Source: Acidobacteriaceae bacterium
GTDB taxonomy: Bacteria > Acidobacteriota > Terriglobia > Terriglobales > Acidobacteriaceae
Direction of reading: 5' to 3'
Assembly: GCA_003138515.1 (NCBI GenBank)
Contig: PLGG01000046.1
Location: 60,220-124,219, forward strand
Length of the DNA stretch: 64,000 nt
A program made the translations under genes and the position numbers. Below, piece after piece: positions 36,672-45,572 of the stretch; positions within the stretch are counted from its first letter, which is position 1; the number at the start of each line of letters is the position of its first letter. Under the pieces are notes generated by a model, which worked only from the letters and a program-made list of their open reading frames with translations, had not been told where the DNA came from and made no database searches.

Positions 36672-38546
36672 TTATCCCTTCCCGCTCTTCCCCGCCGGCA
36701 GCGCGCTGGCGATCACCTCGGCTGCGGTCTCGTAATCTCCGAACGGCGCGCTCACCTGCACGCCCTGCACCAACGGCCTCACCGCTGCGAGCATCTCCTG
36801 GGCTATCTTGATTCCCTCGGCCCGCGCGGCTTCGGGTGTTTCAGCTTGCGCCATGCGCAGCATGATCTCCTCGGGCATCGCGACCCTCAGGTCGTTCTTC
36901 ATATACTCCGCGTTGCGCAGGCTGGTCAGCGGCCAGATGCCCGCGATCGCCGGAATGCGGTGGTCCTTAATCCGCTCCAGAAACTCCTCCAGCAGGCGCA
37001 GGTCGAAGACCGCTTGCGTGATCACGTACTCGGCGCCCGCCTCCACTTTGTAGGCGAACCGGCGCAATTCATTTTCAAGATCCGGCACGCCCGGGTTTGC
37101 CGCCACGCCGATAGTAAAGTTGGTGCTCGCGCCGATGGAGTTCGATCCGATGTCGAGACCATGATTCAGCCGCCGCGCGATGTTTACCAATCCGATGGAA
37201 TCCACGTCAAAGACAGCAGACGCATCAGGATAATTTCCCTGCCTGGGCGGATCGCCGGTTACACAAAGAATATTGCGCAACCCGATCGACGAAGAGCCCA
37301 GCAAGTCCGACTGGATCGACAGCAGGTTGCGATCGCGGCAGGTGTAATGCAGAATCGTCTCCATCCCCGTGTGCTGCTGAATCTGGATGCAGAGACTCTG
37401 CCCGCTCATCCGCGCCGATGCCTGCGCCGCATCGTAGACGTCGATGGCGTCCACGCCCAGCCGCGCCATCAGCGCGGCGCCCTCGATCTCCTTCGCGCAA
37501 TCGATGCCTCGCGGCGGCACAAACTCCACCATGGTGATGAACTTGCCTTCGGCAATCATCGCGCCAAGGCGCGAACGTTGCGCCAGCGGCGCAGGCGGCG
37601 TCTCCTTGCTCACTTCCGGCGTTGCGTCTTTCCCCGCAACGTGCGCCTGTTCGTCGATCGCCCTTATGGCCTGCCTCATCGCCCGAATATGATTCGGCGT
37701 GGTGCCGCAGCAGCCGCCTACGATCTGCACTCCCGCCGCGATCGCTTTGCGCGCGAAGCTGGCCATGTATTCCGGCGAGCACAGGTAGATGTTCCGTCCA
37801 TCCACCGCCCGTGGCATGCCGGCGTTGGGCATGGCGGCCAGCGGCAGCGCCGTTGCCGCGCGCATCTGTTCAATCGCAGTCAACACCGTGGCAGGTCCCG
37901 TCGAGCAGTTCACTCCCACGGCCCCCGCGCCCCACTCGGTCAGCAATGCTGCCGCCTGCGCTGCCGAGGAGCCATCCAGGCACTCGCTCTCGTCGTCTAC
38001 CGTCACCATCACCAGCACTGGAAGTTCCGGGGCCACCGCCTTCGCCGCTTCCAGAGCCTCGCGCGCCTCATTCAAGGCCGGCATCGTCTCAACAATCAGC
38101 AGGTCGACGCCGCTTTTCTTGAGGATGCCAATCTGCTCCGCGAAAGCCGCGCGCGCTTCATCCAGACCGGTCTTGCCCAACGGCTCCAGTCGCACGCCCA
38201 ATGGTCCCACCGCACCAGCCACCCAGGCCTCGCCGCCTTGCCGTTCCTTCAGACGTTCTACAGCCTGCCGCGCCAGCCGCACGCCCGCCGCGTTGATCTC
38301 CTCCACCTTTGCGCCCAACCCGTGACGAGTCAAGCGAAAGCGGTTCGCGCCGAATGTATTGGTTTCAAGAATCTCCGCTCCCGCCTGCAGATATTCCTCG
38401 TGTATTCCAAGGATCAGGTTGGGGTCCGAGAGGTTCAACTCGTCGTAGCTTCGATTCGTAAACACGCCTCGCGCATTCAGCAACGTGCCCATAGCTCCGT
38501 CGGCGAGCACCGGGCGGTCAGCGAAAATCTCGGCAAACCGGCTCAT
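36672..38546 (-). CDS. Bifunctional homocysteine S-methyltransferase / 5,10-methylenetetrahydrofolate reductase
   Basis: 624 residues combining two enzymes of methionine synthesis. The N-terminal half (about 1-300) is a homocysteine methyltransferase barrel: [29 protein letters not shown], and the zinc thiolates in VGVNCSTGP and [16 protein letters not shown]. The C-terminal half (about 330-620) is MetF-like: [51 protein letters not shown], and [20 protein letters not shown]. The same fusion is known as YitJ in Bacillus. A long open frame on the opposite strand (36666-38840) is a shadow of this gene. Confidence 0.93.
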   Translation of the reverse strand: MSRFAEIFADRPVLADGAMGTLLNARGVFTNRSYDELNLSDPNLILGIHEEYLQAGAEILETNTFGANRFRLTRHGLGAKVEEINAAGVRLARQAVERLKERQGGEAWVAGAVGPLGVRLEPLGKTGLDEARAAFAEQIGILKKSGVDLLIVETMPALNEAREALEAAKAVAPELPVLVMVTVDDESECLDGSSAAQAAALLTEWGAGAVGVNCSTGPATVLTAIEQMRAATALPLAAMPNAGMPRAVDGRNIYLCSPEYMASFARKAIAAGVQIVGGCCGTTPNHIRAMRQAIRAIDEQAHVAGKDATPEVSKETPPAPLAQRSRLGAMIAEGKFITMVEFVPPRGIDCAKEIEGAALMARLGVDAIDVYDAAQASARMSGQSLCIQIQQHTGMETILHYTCRDRNLLSIQSDLLGSSSIGLRNILCVTGDPPRQGNYPDASAVFDVDSIGLVNIARRLNHGLDIGSNSIGASTNFTIGVAANPGVPDLENELRRFAYKVEAGAEYVITQAVFDLRLLEEFLERIKDHRIPAIAGIWPLTSLRNAEYMKNDLRVAMPEEIMLRMAQAETPEAARAEGIKIAQEMLAAVRPLVQGVQVSAPFGDYETAAEVIASALPAGKSGKG

Positions 38547-38702
38547 TCTGTTGTCATGCTATCGCATCGCCAGCGTGGTTGTATCCACCGGTTGCGCCGT
38601 CCGAAAGGCAATCGCGCGTCCGCCCTGCGCCACCACCGGGCGTTTCTCGCAAGTGCCTTCGTGTCCTCAGACTATGCCCGCCAAAGGTCCGGGCCGCTTT
38701 GT

Positions 38703-38708
38703 TATACT
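38703..38708 (+). promoter_or_regulatory. Candidate -10 box (TATACT) upstream of the lipoprotein gene
   Basis: TATACT in the 290-base gap 38547-38836 lies 128 bases before the TTG start. No clear -35 is visible at the right spacing. The rest of that gap shows no gene or strong hairpin. Confidence 0.25.
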
Positions 38709-38836
38709 TCGGGAGTCATCGCCTGCGTGGAAACCGGTTCGGGCCAACGAGTTTTTAAGCCTCTCCGTGTGCCAATAACGCCATTCATTCGTCGACGTTG
38801 CGGATTGTTGCGCGCGATCAACCGAGGGTTGGAAAT

Positions 38837-40372
38837 TTGAAGAGCAGAAGTCTTATCCTGAGCGTCGGCGTAGCCTTGGCGGCAGCCGCCGTGTTGGCCG
38901 GTTGCGGCAAAACCTACTACTTTGACGGCCGCGTTCTGCCGCCCAGCAAGCTCGTCAACCGCGTCATGATCGCCATCCAGAACCCCGGCGCCACGAACAA
39001 GGGCCTTCTCCAAATCGTCGACGCTTTTTACGACACGCGAGGCGGCTTTAACGGCACGCCAACCTCCTTCTCAATCGCTGGTTATAGCGGCGCATTGCCC
39101 ATCACCATCCAGAACATGCCCGAGGAACAGCTCGGCGCCGTGTACGGAGCCGGCGACGGAACATACAACTTGATCGACTACGCGGCCGAAAAGGCTGCCG
39201 GAGGCGTCGGCGGACTGAACGGTAGTTCGTCCAGCGTCTTCATTACCCGCAACAAGTTCTATGCCTTTGCCGCCAGCCAGGCCTCGAACGTCCTCACCGT
39301 TGTAAACCAGAGCCTCGGCTCGTCGACACCCCTGAGTCTCCCCGGTGTTTACCGAGTCAGCGTGAACCTCGGAGGATCCGCCGCGCTTGCCTTTGTCCAG
39401 AACTCCAACTATGCATACTACCCACGGCTACTTTCGACCGCGCAGACGATTTCTTTCTCCGGAGGGCCCTCAACCTGGCCCAAAGCCGCCGTCGACTGCC
39501 AGCCGCTGAATGCGCCTACGTGGTGCCTCTTCCAGATGCAAAGCCCAGACCACACCGACGCGACCGGCAACTACTATGGCGCTCCCCTCACCTTTGATCA
39601 CCCCATCAAGGCTGTCTTTTCCTCCGATGGAAGCACCGCATATATTTTGAGCTGCGGGCCCGAGTGCGGAGGCTCCAAGGCGTCCATCTCTCTTGTGCCG
39701 GTTGCGCCGCTGATCTTTCTTCAGGGTCAGCAGTCTGGCTTTCTGCCATGTAACCTTGCTCCTGCTCCATGCAACCCCAGCGACCTCAATATCCACGTTT
39801 CTGCAATGATCAATATCCCAGTCCCCGGTGGCGCAAGCAACGCATTGGTCGATCAGTCGACGATGTACGTCGTCGGCCAGTGCCCGGAGTCGACGAGCGC
39901 CTTTGGCCAGTGCCAGAGTGCGCCCTCCAGCCAAACCTACTGGGGCGGCAACCTGACGGTGGTCAACCTGGCCAATAACACCGCTGGCAGCCCGGTTGCC
40001 ATCAGTGATGGCCAGCCCGGCGCAACCAGCCGGATGATCGAGGCCGACGACAATACCCTGTGGATCGCAATGACCGGGTGCACCGCCGGCGTTCGCTACG
40101 CCACGAACCCCACCAGCGGTTATGGCTGCCTGACGATGTACAACACTTCTACACAAAAGGTTGTGCTTCTCGAGCCATACATTGGCAACGCGACCGGCAT
40201 CGCTGCCGTCACCGGCTTGCACAAGCTTTATGCGGCTGAGGGCGGTCAGGTCTACATCTACTCCACTACCGACGGTTCGTCGATCGACAACCAATACGTG
40301 ACAGTGACCGGCACGGCCTACGACGTCGCGTACATGGACGCAATCACAGATACCGACAATACCGTCTACTAG
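38837..40372 (+). CDS. Lipoprotein of unknown function, probable beta-propeller
   Basis: 511 residues starting at TTG 38837, with GAGGG upstream. The N-terminus KSRSLILSVGVALAAAAVLA followed by GCGK is a lipoprotein signal with lipobox LAGC, so the protein should be anchored to a membrane. The rest is rich in Gly, Ser, Thr, Asn and Tyr, with repeated strand-turn units containing phrases such as IKAVFSSDGSTAYILSCGPE, ATSRMIEADDNTLWIAMTGC and GLHKLYAAEGGQVYIYSTTD. These look like beta-propeller (YVTN/NHL-like) blades. Several Cys pairs may form disulfides. I do not recognise a named family. Confidence 0.75.
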   Translation: MKSRSLILSVGVALAAAAVLAGCGKTYYFDGRVLPPSKLVNRVMIAIQNPGATNKGLLQIVDAFYDTRGGFNGTPTSFSIAGYSGALPITIQNMPEEQLGAVYGAGDGTYNLIDYAAEKAAGGVGGLNGSSSSVFITRNKFYAFAASQASNVLTVVNQSLGSSTPLSLPGVYRVSVNLGGSAALAFVQNSNYAYYPRLLSTAQTISFSGGPSTWPKAAVDCQPLNAPTWCLFQMQSPDHTDATGNYYGAPLTFDHPIKAVFSSDGSTAYILSCGPECGGSKASISLVPVAPLIFLQGQQSGFLPCNLAPAPCNPSDLNIHVSAMINIPVPGGASNALVDQSTMYVVGQCPESTSAFGQCQSAPSSQTYWGGNLTVVNLANNTAGSPVAISDGQPGATSRMIEADDNTLWIAMTGCTAGVRYATNPTSGYGCLTMYNTSTQKVVLLEPYIGNATGIAAVTGLHKLYAAEGGQVYIYSTTDGSSIDNQYVTVTGTAYDVAYMDAITDTDNTVY

Positions 40373-40406
40373 GGTCTGTTTACACGATGAGCATACCCTG
40401 ACTCCG

Positions 40407-41138
40407 ATGCACGCTGAGGCAATCGAATTCCGAGCTGACATCCTTGCGATCGCCGCCCACCGCGACGATGTGGAACAGACTTGCGGAGGAACCCTGCTCC
40501 GAATGGCTGCGCGCGGACTGCGCACGGCAATCCTCGATTTGACCCAGGGTGAAGCCGGCACGCGCGGCACCGCCGCCGATCGCGCCCGCGAGGCCGAGGA
40601 AGCCGCCCGCATCCTCGGAGTCGGCTTGCGTCAGGCGCTCGACTTCCCCGACGGCGCACTCGCCAACACCCTTGAGAATCGCATCGCCATCGCGCGCATT
40701 CTCCGGCAGCTCCGTCCCCGCGTCGTCATTCTTCCTTACTGGCAGGCGCGCCACCCTGACCACGCCATTACTGCCACCCTCGGCTATGAAGCTTGCTTCC
40801 TCTCCGGCCTGAAGAAAATCGAAACAGACTCAGATCCGCACCGCCCGTTCAAGATCGTCTACGCCAGCCTGTACGCCGACGTGCGCCCCAGTTTCATCGT
40901 CGACATCACACCTTTCGTCGAGCAGCGCCATCAGGCCCTCATGGCCTACCGCTCGCAATACGCGAATCAATCCGCGGGCACAGGCCTCTTCGTTCCCGAA
41001 GAGGAGATTCGCGAGCGCACTTTTGCCGAGGCGCGCCATTACGGCCTCCTCGCCGGCGTGCGCTACGGCGAGCCCTTCGTGCAAAAAGAAGTCGGCCTCG
41101 TCGACGACCTGACCCTCTTGCCCGTGCAAACGCTCTAA
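40407..41138 (+). CDS. bshB1: Bacillithiol biosynthesis deacetylase BshB1
   Basis: Zn-dependent LmbE-family deacetylase removing acetate from N-acetylglucosaminyl-malate in bacillithiol synthesis. 243 residues. The metal motif is AIAAHRDDVEQTCGGTLL (usually AHPDDxE, here Arg replaces Pro), with the second His in WQARHPDHAITATLGYEACF. LDLTQGEAGTRGT and the C-terminal RYGEPFVQKEVGLVDDLTLL are typical of BshB1. No other bsh gene lies in the window. The 3' end exists a second time 960 bases downstream (42021-42099). Confidence 0.92.
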   Translation: MHAEAIEFRADILAIAAHRDDVEQTCGGTLLRMAARGLRTAILDLTQGEAGTRGTAADRAREAEEAARILGVGLRQALDFPDGALANTLENRIAIARILRQLRPRVVILPYWQARHPDHAITATLGYEACFLSGLKKIETDSDPHRPFKIVYASLYADVRPSFIVDITPFVEQRHQALMAYRSQYANQSAGTGLFVPEEEIRERTFAEARHYGLLAGVRYGEPFVQKEVGLVDDLTLLPVQTL

Positions 41139-41165
41139 ACCGGCCGCCCCCCCTCGCGTTCAGTT

Positions 41166-41801
41166 CTAGGCACCACGATAAGTGAATTCGCTGAGTCTCC
41201 CCTGGAAATCGAAGACCAGCAGAAACTCGTCGCTATCCCAGGAAAAAGTACTCTTCTCCTGCGATCCGCCCTGGACCATGCTCATGTTATCAGCTACTTG
41301 ACTTCCGCGAATGAGCACTGTGTCATGAACTTCGCCCGGTAATTGCATTGAGCTCACGAAGCTGGAAAAGTGAATCGCCCCGAAGCTCGTGGCAGCGTCA
41401 AGCGGACCGAGAATCGCTTCGACCTCAGCGACAGTCATGCCCTGCTTAAGACGGACGAAGTTTGCCCGCCTCTGTTCACGCAGGGCTCGCTGCTGCGCCT
41501 CGGCGGCCTCTCGATCTGCGAGCCGCTTCTGCAGCAAAGCTCTGGCAGAGGCAGCGATTGAGGACTCGGTCTTGGGATCCTCTGACACGGAGCTTAGTGT
41601 GGAATCCGGCAGAAACGGTAGCACAGCAACACATTCCGAATTGTCTTTGCAATGCTGGATCTCCTTCAGCAGCTTCTCGCACGCTTTTTCGTCATGACCG
41701 CTGCATCTCTGAGCGAGCGGGTCGAGACTGTTCGATCCGGCGCTCGCCAGTGCAGGAAAGGCAACCAAGGCGACAGCGACTATGAAATGGCAAATGCGCA
41801 T
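41166..41801 (-). CDS. Exported protein with a C-terminal SmpA/OmlA (BamE)-like domain
   Basis: 211 residues from ATG 41801, preceded by GGAGAG. Signal peptide: CHFIVAVALVAFPALASAGS. Then a Cys-containing segment (four Cys: CSGHDEKACEKLLKEIQHCK and a later ECVAVLPF), a basic, Ala/Arg-rich helix (ADREAAEAQQRALREQRRAN), and a C-terminal domain beginning VRLKQGMTVAEVEAILGPLD, which matches the start of SmpA/OmlA-type modules that occur in many exported proteins. Base composition looks less GC-rich than neighbours. It is encoded on the opposite strand between bshB1 and a decayed copy of the bshB1 3' end, suggesting insertion. Confidence 0.7.
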   Translation of the reverse strand: MRICHFIVAVALVAFPALASAGSNSLDPLAQRCSGHDEKACEKLLKEIQHCKDNSECVAVLPFLPDSTLSSVSEDPKTESSIAASARALLQKRLADREAAEAQQRALREQRRANFVRLKQGMTVAEVEAILGPLDAATSFGAIHFSSFVSSMQLPGEVHDTVLIRGSQVADNMSMVQGGSQEKSTFSWDSDEFLLVFDFQGRLSEFTYRGA

Positions 41802-42020
41802 CGACTCTCCTTCAGTGCCGGTTCTTCCACCTGATCTCAAAGAGAACTCGATTCTGCCGAGAATCTCCCAAAGCAGTCGCCCCGCACGAAGTGTATCTTC
41901 TTTGCGGCAAACCAAAGGCCACAAGAGGTAAGTTTCTGTGGAAATGCAAGTGCAAGAGGCCGGATACGCTGTTCCCTGAATCACGAACCGCAATCCTTCC
42001 AATTCAATTTCGCGTATGCC

Positions 42021-42099
42021 GGTTACGGCGAGCCATTTGTTAAGAAAGAAGTCGGCCTCGTCGACGACCTGACACTCGTGCCCGTCCAATCGGTCTAAA
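42021..42099 (+). pseudogene. Decayed duplicate of the bshB1 3' end
   Basis: The last 79 bases of bshB1 (41061-41139) recur here at an exact offset of 960 bases with scattered substitutions. The fragment still reads YGEPFVKKEVGLVDDLTLVP then VQSV and a stop in frame, but has no start codon or upstream part of the gene. It is a remnant, not a gene. The rest of 41802-42134 holds nothing I can name. Confidence 0.85.
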
Positions 42100-42134
42100 A
42101 TGGATGGCGGCATTGTCTCAGAAGGGTTGTATTC

Positions 42135-43673
42135 ATGATTCCGATCAGCCGCCGCCAATTTCTAGCCACTTCCGCACTGACCTTCGCCGCTACGCGCCTT
42201 CGCGCGCAGGATCGAAAACAGATCCAGGTCAATCTCGTCATTCCAGCCGAGGCCGCGGGCGCGCACATGCCCACTGACTTCGTCGGCCTCTCCTACGAGG
42301 TCGAACAGCTTGCAGATCCGGCTTTCTTCTCTCCGAAAAACGCCGTGTTGATTCGCGCATTCAAGGCTCTTTCTCCGCGCGGTGTCTTGCGCTTGGGCGG
42401 TAACACCGGCGAATTCGGCTGGTGGAAAGCCACGCCCGACTCTCCTGAGCCCGCGCATCCGAAGACTCGCGAAGTGGTTGGCGAGCCCAGGGCCAACTAC
42501 TATGCGGTGACTCCTGAAGCGATCCGCAACCTCGCCGCTTTCCTCGAAGCAACCGGCTGGACCTGCCTCTACGGCATCAATATGGGAACCAACACTCCCG
42601 CCCGCGCCGCCGAGGAAACCGAATTCGCCGCCAAGACTCTCGGCTCGCGCCTGCAATACTTCCAGATCGGGAATGAAGCTGACCTGTTTAGCCGCCACCT
42701 GCGCGATCCCCAAACCTGGTCCGCCAAAACCTACCTGACCGAGTGGCTCACTCTCGCGCGCGCCGTCGCCGCTCGCGTGCCTCAGGCCAGCTTCGGGATG
42801 CCCGACATTGCATCCAACATGTCCTGGCTGACCGAGATCGCCGATGCTTGGGGTTCAGTCGAAAACCCTCCGCACGTGACGACTCTTACGCACCACTATT
42901 ACTTCGGCGGCCCGGCCACCAATCCCGACGTCAACATCCCCAACTTGCTTAAGCCCGCAACCATTGCTAAGGTCCAGGGCATGGCGGATACAGCTCGATC
43001 ATCCGCCGCGAAAATGGGCATCCGCGTTCGCATGACCGAAGGCAACACCTGCTATCGCGGCGGCAAGCAGGGAGTCTCTGATGTCTTTGCGGCTGCTCTC
43101 TGGTCGGCCGATTACTCGCTCTTCCTCGCCGCCAACAACTATTCCGGCATCAATTTGCATGGCGGCAGCGGTATGTCCGTGGCAAATGGTCTTGGCGGGC
43201 TCCTGCCCGGCGACGTGATGCTCAAGGATCAGGGAGCTACCCCGGAGCAAATCGCGACACACCCGCACCCGTTCTACACGCCCATCGCATCCTTTGGCTC
43301 GGACTACGTTCTGGAACCGGTTGCCTACGGCCTCAAGTTCGCTGGTTCGTTCAGTGGAGGCTCATTCATCCAGGCCGATCTCTCCTCCGAGCTTCAGGCC
43401 GCCGGCATCAATGCCACTGCCTACGCGGCAAAGATTGCGCGCGGACAATTATCTGTTATTGTGTTGAATAAAGACATGGAAAATGATCTCGTTCTTCGCC
43501 TGGATTTTGCCGCTGCCAAATCAGCAGCGGTGGAGATCGAGACGTTGCACGCGCCGTCGGTCGAGAGCCGTGAAGCTCACATCACGCGAGCGGTGAATCC
43601 CGGCCAGCTCAGGAACGGAAAGTTCACTGTCGTCGTTCCTCATGCCTCCGCTCTTCGAATCACCGTAATTTGA
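42135..43673 (+). CDS. Tat-exported glycoside hydrolase (GH79/beta-glucuronidase-like)
   Basis: 512 residues. The N-terminus ISRRQFLATSALTFAATRLR is a twin-arginine signal. The enzyme body resembles clan A (beta/alpha)8 hydrolases of the GH79/GH39/GH51 type: GVLRLGGNTGEFGWW early, acid/base Glu in LQYFQIGNEADLFSRHL, and probable nucleophile Glu in RVRMTEGNTCYRGGKQGVSD. LWSADYSLFLAANNYSGINL and a C-terminal beta domain complete the fold. GH79 enzymes cleave glucuronides, which would fit uronate genes later in the window. It starts at ATG 42135, 36 bases after the bshB1 remnant. Confidence 0.75.
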   Translation: MIPISRRQFLATSALTFAATRLRAQDRKQIQVNLVIPAEAAGAHMPTDFVGLSYEVEQLADPAFFSPKNAVLIRAFKALSPRGVLRLGGNTGEFGWWKATPDSPEPAHPKTREVVGEPRANYYAVTPEAIRNLAAFLEATGWTCLYGINMGTNTPARAAEETEFAAKTLGSRLQYFQIGNEADLFSRHLRDPQTWSAKTYLTEWLTLARAVAARVPQASFGMPDIASNMSWLTEIADAWGSVENPPHVTTLTHHYYFGGPATNPDVNIPNLLKPATIAKVQGMADTARSSAAKMGIRVRMTEGNTCYRGGKQGVSDVFAAALWSADYSLFLAANNYSGINLHGGSGMSVANGLGGLLPGDVMLKDQGATPEQIATHPHPFYTPIASFGSDYVLEPVAYGLKFAGSFSGGSFIQADLSSELQAAGINATAYAAKIARGQLSVIVLNKDMENDLVLRLDFAAAKSAAVEIETLHAPSVESREAHITRAVNPGQLRNGKFTVVVPHASALRITVI

Positions 43674-43844
43674 TCGATTCAAAGATCAGCACCGGCCGCC
43701 TTGAGTAACTTGAAGTTTCGTCCACACTTGCCATTGCTTTCCCTGCAGTATTCCCCATCAAGCGTTGTTGCCGTTCATCGCATTGCATTCTGTACGTGCG
43801 CCAGGTTTGGACGGCAGAAGATGCCGCTGATTGGGAGAAAGCCG

Positions 43845-44594
43845 ATGCCGCAGACCTGGAATCCTGAATCCTACGGCCGCGATGGTGCATTCGTTCACGA
43901 ATTGGCTGGGGGCGTGCTCGAGTGGCTCGCCGCCGAACCTGGCGAGCGCATCCTCGACCTTGGCTGCGGCGACGGACAACTGACGAAACGGATTGCCGAT
44001 ACCGGCGCCAGCGTCGTCGGCGTCGACGCTTCTCGTCAGATGGTAGCTGCGGCGCGCGCTCGGGGAATAAAGGCCGACAATGGACCCGCCGAGAAGCTGC
44101 CCTACCCCGACCACATCTTCGAAGCTGTCTTTTCCAATGCTGCATTGCACTGGATCCGCGGCCAGGACGAGATGCTCACTCAGGTGCGACGCGTGCTGCG
44201 CCCCGGCGGCCGTTTTGTTGCGGAGATGGGCGGGCACGGAAACATCGCTGCCATACGTGTCGCTTTCTCGGCCGTCGTCGCGCGCCATGGATTTGCCTCG
44301 CTCGGCGATCGAGGCAACTACTATCCCACTGCGGAAACCTACAAACGCCGGCTGGAGCGCCACGGCTTTGCGATTCAAAAACTCATTCTCTTCCCTCGCC
44401 CCACTTTGCTGAATAATGGTGGCATGACCGGGTGGCTGAACACCTTCTACCGCGGCGCCCTCGACTCTCTGCCAGAGCAACTGCGCGAAACTGTCCTCAA
44501 AGAAACCGTGGCCCTGCTCGCTCCGGCCCTGCACGATCACGATGGCCGCTGGACCGCGGATTACGTGCGGCTGCGCTTCATCGCAACCGTTTGA
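43845..44594 (+). CDS. Class I SAM-dependent methyltransferase
   Basis: 249 residues starting at ATG 43845 with GGGAG 7 bases upstream; earlier in-frame starts at 43701 and 43821 would add non-conserved sequence. SAM-binding motif I is GERILDLGCGDGQLTKRIAD, followed by the acidic end of strand 2 in VVGVDASRQMVAAARARGI and motif IV-like FEAVFSNAALHWIRGQDEML, then VLRPGGRFVAEMGGHGN. This resembles trans-aconitate methyltransferase (Tam)-like proteins. The substrate is not determined. Confidence 0.85.
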   Translation: MPQTWNPESYGRDGAFVHELAGGVLEWLAAEPGERILDLGCGDGQLTKRIADTGASVVGVDASRQMVAAARARGIKADNGPAEKLPYPDHIFEAVFSNAALHWIRGQDEMLTQVRRVLRPGGRFVAEMGGHGNIAAIRVAFSAVVARHGFASLGDRGNYYPTAETYKRRLERHGFAIQKLILFPRPTLLNNGGMTGWLNTFYRGALDSLPEQLRETVLKETVALLAPALHDHDGRWTADYVRLRFIATV

Positions 44595-44738
44595 AACTCA
44601 TCCATCCAGCGCGAGCCGGCAACTGTTCGAGTAAGTCACCGTATAAGTTAAAAGTTATTCGCCAATAAATATTTCTTGAAACCCCTTGCATTTCTTCGGA
44701 ACTTATGGCACAGTAATCACTGCGTAGGAGAACGCCCG
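44595..44738 (+). promoter_or_regulatory. AT-rich leader, likely promoter region of the Y-RNA array / Ro locus
   Basis: This stretch is clearly AT-richer than its surroundings (44625-44720) and precedes all array units. Possible -35 elements are TTGAAA and TTGCAT in the run CTTGAAACCCCTTGCAT near 44676-44692. No single -10 at ideal spacing stands out, and no sigma-54 GG-N10-GC element was found. Confidence 0.4.
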
Positions 44739-44831
44739 ATGATCGTCAAAACGCAAAACTCGATGCGTAGGCTGGGATGGCTCGAACTGAGCTCAACCGG
44801 CCGCCGGGCGCGGTTTTTCTATCTGCCGTAG
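44739..44831 (+). CDS. Possible 30-residue leader peptide
   Basis: ATG 44739 is preceded by GTAGGAG (8-base spacing) and opens a 30-codon frame: MIVKTQNSMRRLGWLELSST then GRRARFFYLP and TAG. It is basic with an aromatic end and has no recognisable family. Its 3' half overlaps a terminator-like hairpin. The good ribosome binding site suggests translation; it could equally be chance. Confidence 0.35.
   Translation: MIVKTQNSMRRLGWLELSSTGRRARFFYLP
44796..44820 (+). terminator. Terminator/attenuator-like hairpin overlapping the leader ORF
   Basis: AACCG...CGGTT arms with GC-rich interior (AACCGGCCGCCGGGCGCGGTT) are followed directly by TTTCT. It lies within the 30-codon frame and before the first array unit, so read-through would be needed for array transcription from an upstream promoter. 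Confidence 0.4.
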
Positions 44832-44877
44832 TCCCTTGCGGCCAACCTCCTGCGTATCCCGCATAACCGTTGATTCA

Positions 44878-44948
44878 TCCCGAGTGGCGTAGAAGCCAGC
44901 TTCATCGCCTTGACAACGCTACGCTGTCTTCGTCTGTTCCCTCGGGGA
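44878..44948 (+). ncRNA. Y-RNA-like unit 1 (no tRNA-like module)
   Basis: Outer stem CCCGAG (44879-44884) with CTCGGG (44941-44946), inner stem GGCGTAG (44886-44892) with CTACGCT (44919-44925). It keeps the 5' TGGCGTAG and 3' TGTTCC blocks at the same places as later units but has only a short apical part, without T- or D-arm. Confidence 0.55.
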
Positions 44949-45054
44949 ATGTCGCGCTGAGTTAGTCTCTTCCTTTTCTTGTTTTGGCGCCGCGATAAGT
45001 TATACGGCGTCATGAGAGGACTTATGTCTCTAAGTACTACTTTGTAAGTCAATT

Positions 45055-45185
45055 CCACCGGTGGTGATGAAACGAGTTACTTCCTGCCACGAAAAGCAGG
45101 GTGAAGGAAACCCTGCAGGAGCGGGCCGTTCCTGGTTCACGCCAGAGGCGGAGCTTCTCAACTCTTTTCGCTTGTTCCCCGGTGA
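45055..45185 (+). ncRNA. Y-RNA-like unit 2 (divergent apical domain)
   Basis: Outer stem CACCGG (45056-45061) with CCGGTG (45179-45184); inner stem GAGTT (45074-45078) with AACTC (45160-45164); the 3' block CTTGTTCCCC is intact. The apical region has other hairpins (GCAGGGT/ACCCTGC; CTGG/CCAG) instead of a canonical T-arm. Confidence 0.6.
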
Positions 45186-45225
45186 CAACCTCAACTGACG
45201 ATCAATTCGTCTAAAACCAAAAAAA

Positions 45226-45352
45226 GACCGGTGGCGTAGGGCGCGGTTACTTCGCCTGTTAAGCGGGATACGCGGGTTCGATTCCCGCCCGGAGCGCGAG
45301 TTCCGGTAGTTCAGTGGCAGAACGCCGTTACCGTCCCGCTTGTTCCCCGGTC
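45226..45352 (+). ncRNA. Y-RNA-like unit 3 with permuted tRNA-like module
   Basis: Outer stem GACCGG (45226-45231) with CCGGTC (45347-45352); inner CGGT (45244-45247) with ACCG (45330-45333). Between them, in order: T-arm GCGGG-TTCGATT-CCCGC (45272-45288), closed acceptor-like hairpin CCGGA/TCCGG (45289-45306), and D-arm GTTC-AGTGGCA-GAAC (45309-45323) with the GG of a tRNA D-loop. No CCA end or anticodon stem-loop is present; the Y stem takes the anticodon-arm position. Confidence 0.8.
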
Positions 45353-45396
45353 GCAACTTCAATTGGCGATCGACTCGTCCAAAACCAAAAGAAACC

Positions 45397-45528
45397 GGCC
45401 GGTGGTGTAGGCAACGGATACTTCGAGAGCGGAGAATGCGGGTTCGAATCCCGCCGCGATTGGCGCAACCAGTCGCGTGGTCTAACGGCAGGACATCCGA
45501 TAATTCTGCTGCCGCTTGTTCCCCGGTC
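45397..45528 (+). ncRNA. Y-RNA-like unit 4 with permuted tRNA-like module
   Basis: Outer GGCCGG (45397-45402) with CCGGTC (45523-45528); inner CGGAT (45415-45419) with ATCCG (45495-45499), a compensatory change relative to unit 3. T-arm GCGGG-TTCGAAT-CCCGC (45438-45454). Acceptor-like stem of nine pairs, CGCGATTGG with CCAGTCGCG, closed by CGCAA. The D-arm is GTC-TAACGGCAG-GAC. Confidence 0.8.
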
Positions 45529-45572
45529 ACAACGTCAACTGACGAGGCACTCGTCCAAAACCAGGAAAGAAC

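Noticed and set aside
36666-38840. 724-codon plus-strand open frame
   Set aside because: It lies antisense to the clearly identified methyltransferase/MTHFR gene, and its translation is Arg/His-rich without domains, as expected for a GC-rich shadow frame.
44641-44740. Sigma-54 promoter as in the enterobacterial rsr-yrl-rtcBA locus
   Set aside because: No GG-N10-GC spacing was found: the TGGCAC near 44706 has its next TGC at the wrong distance. No RtcR-type activator gene is nearby.
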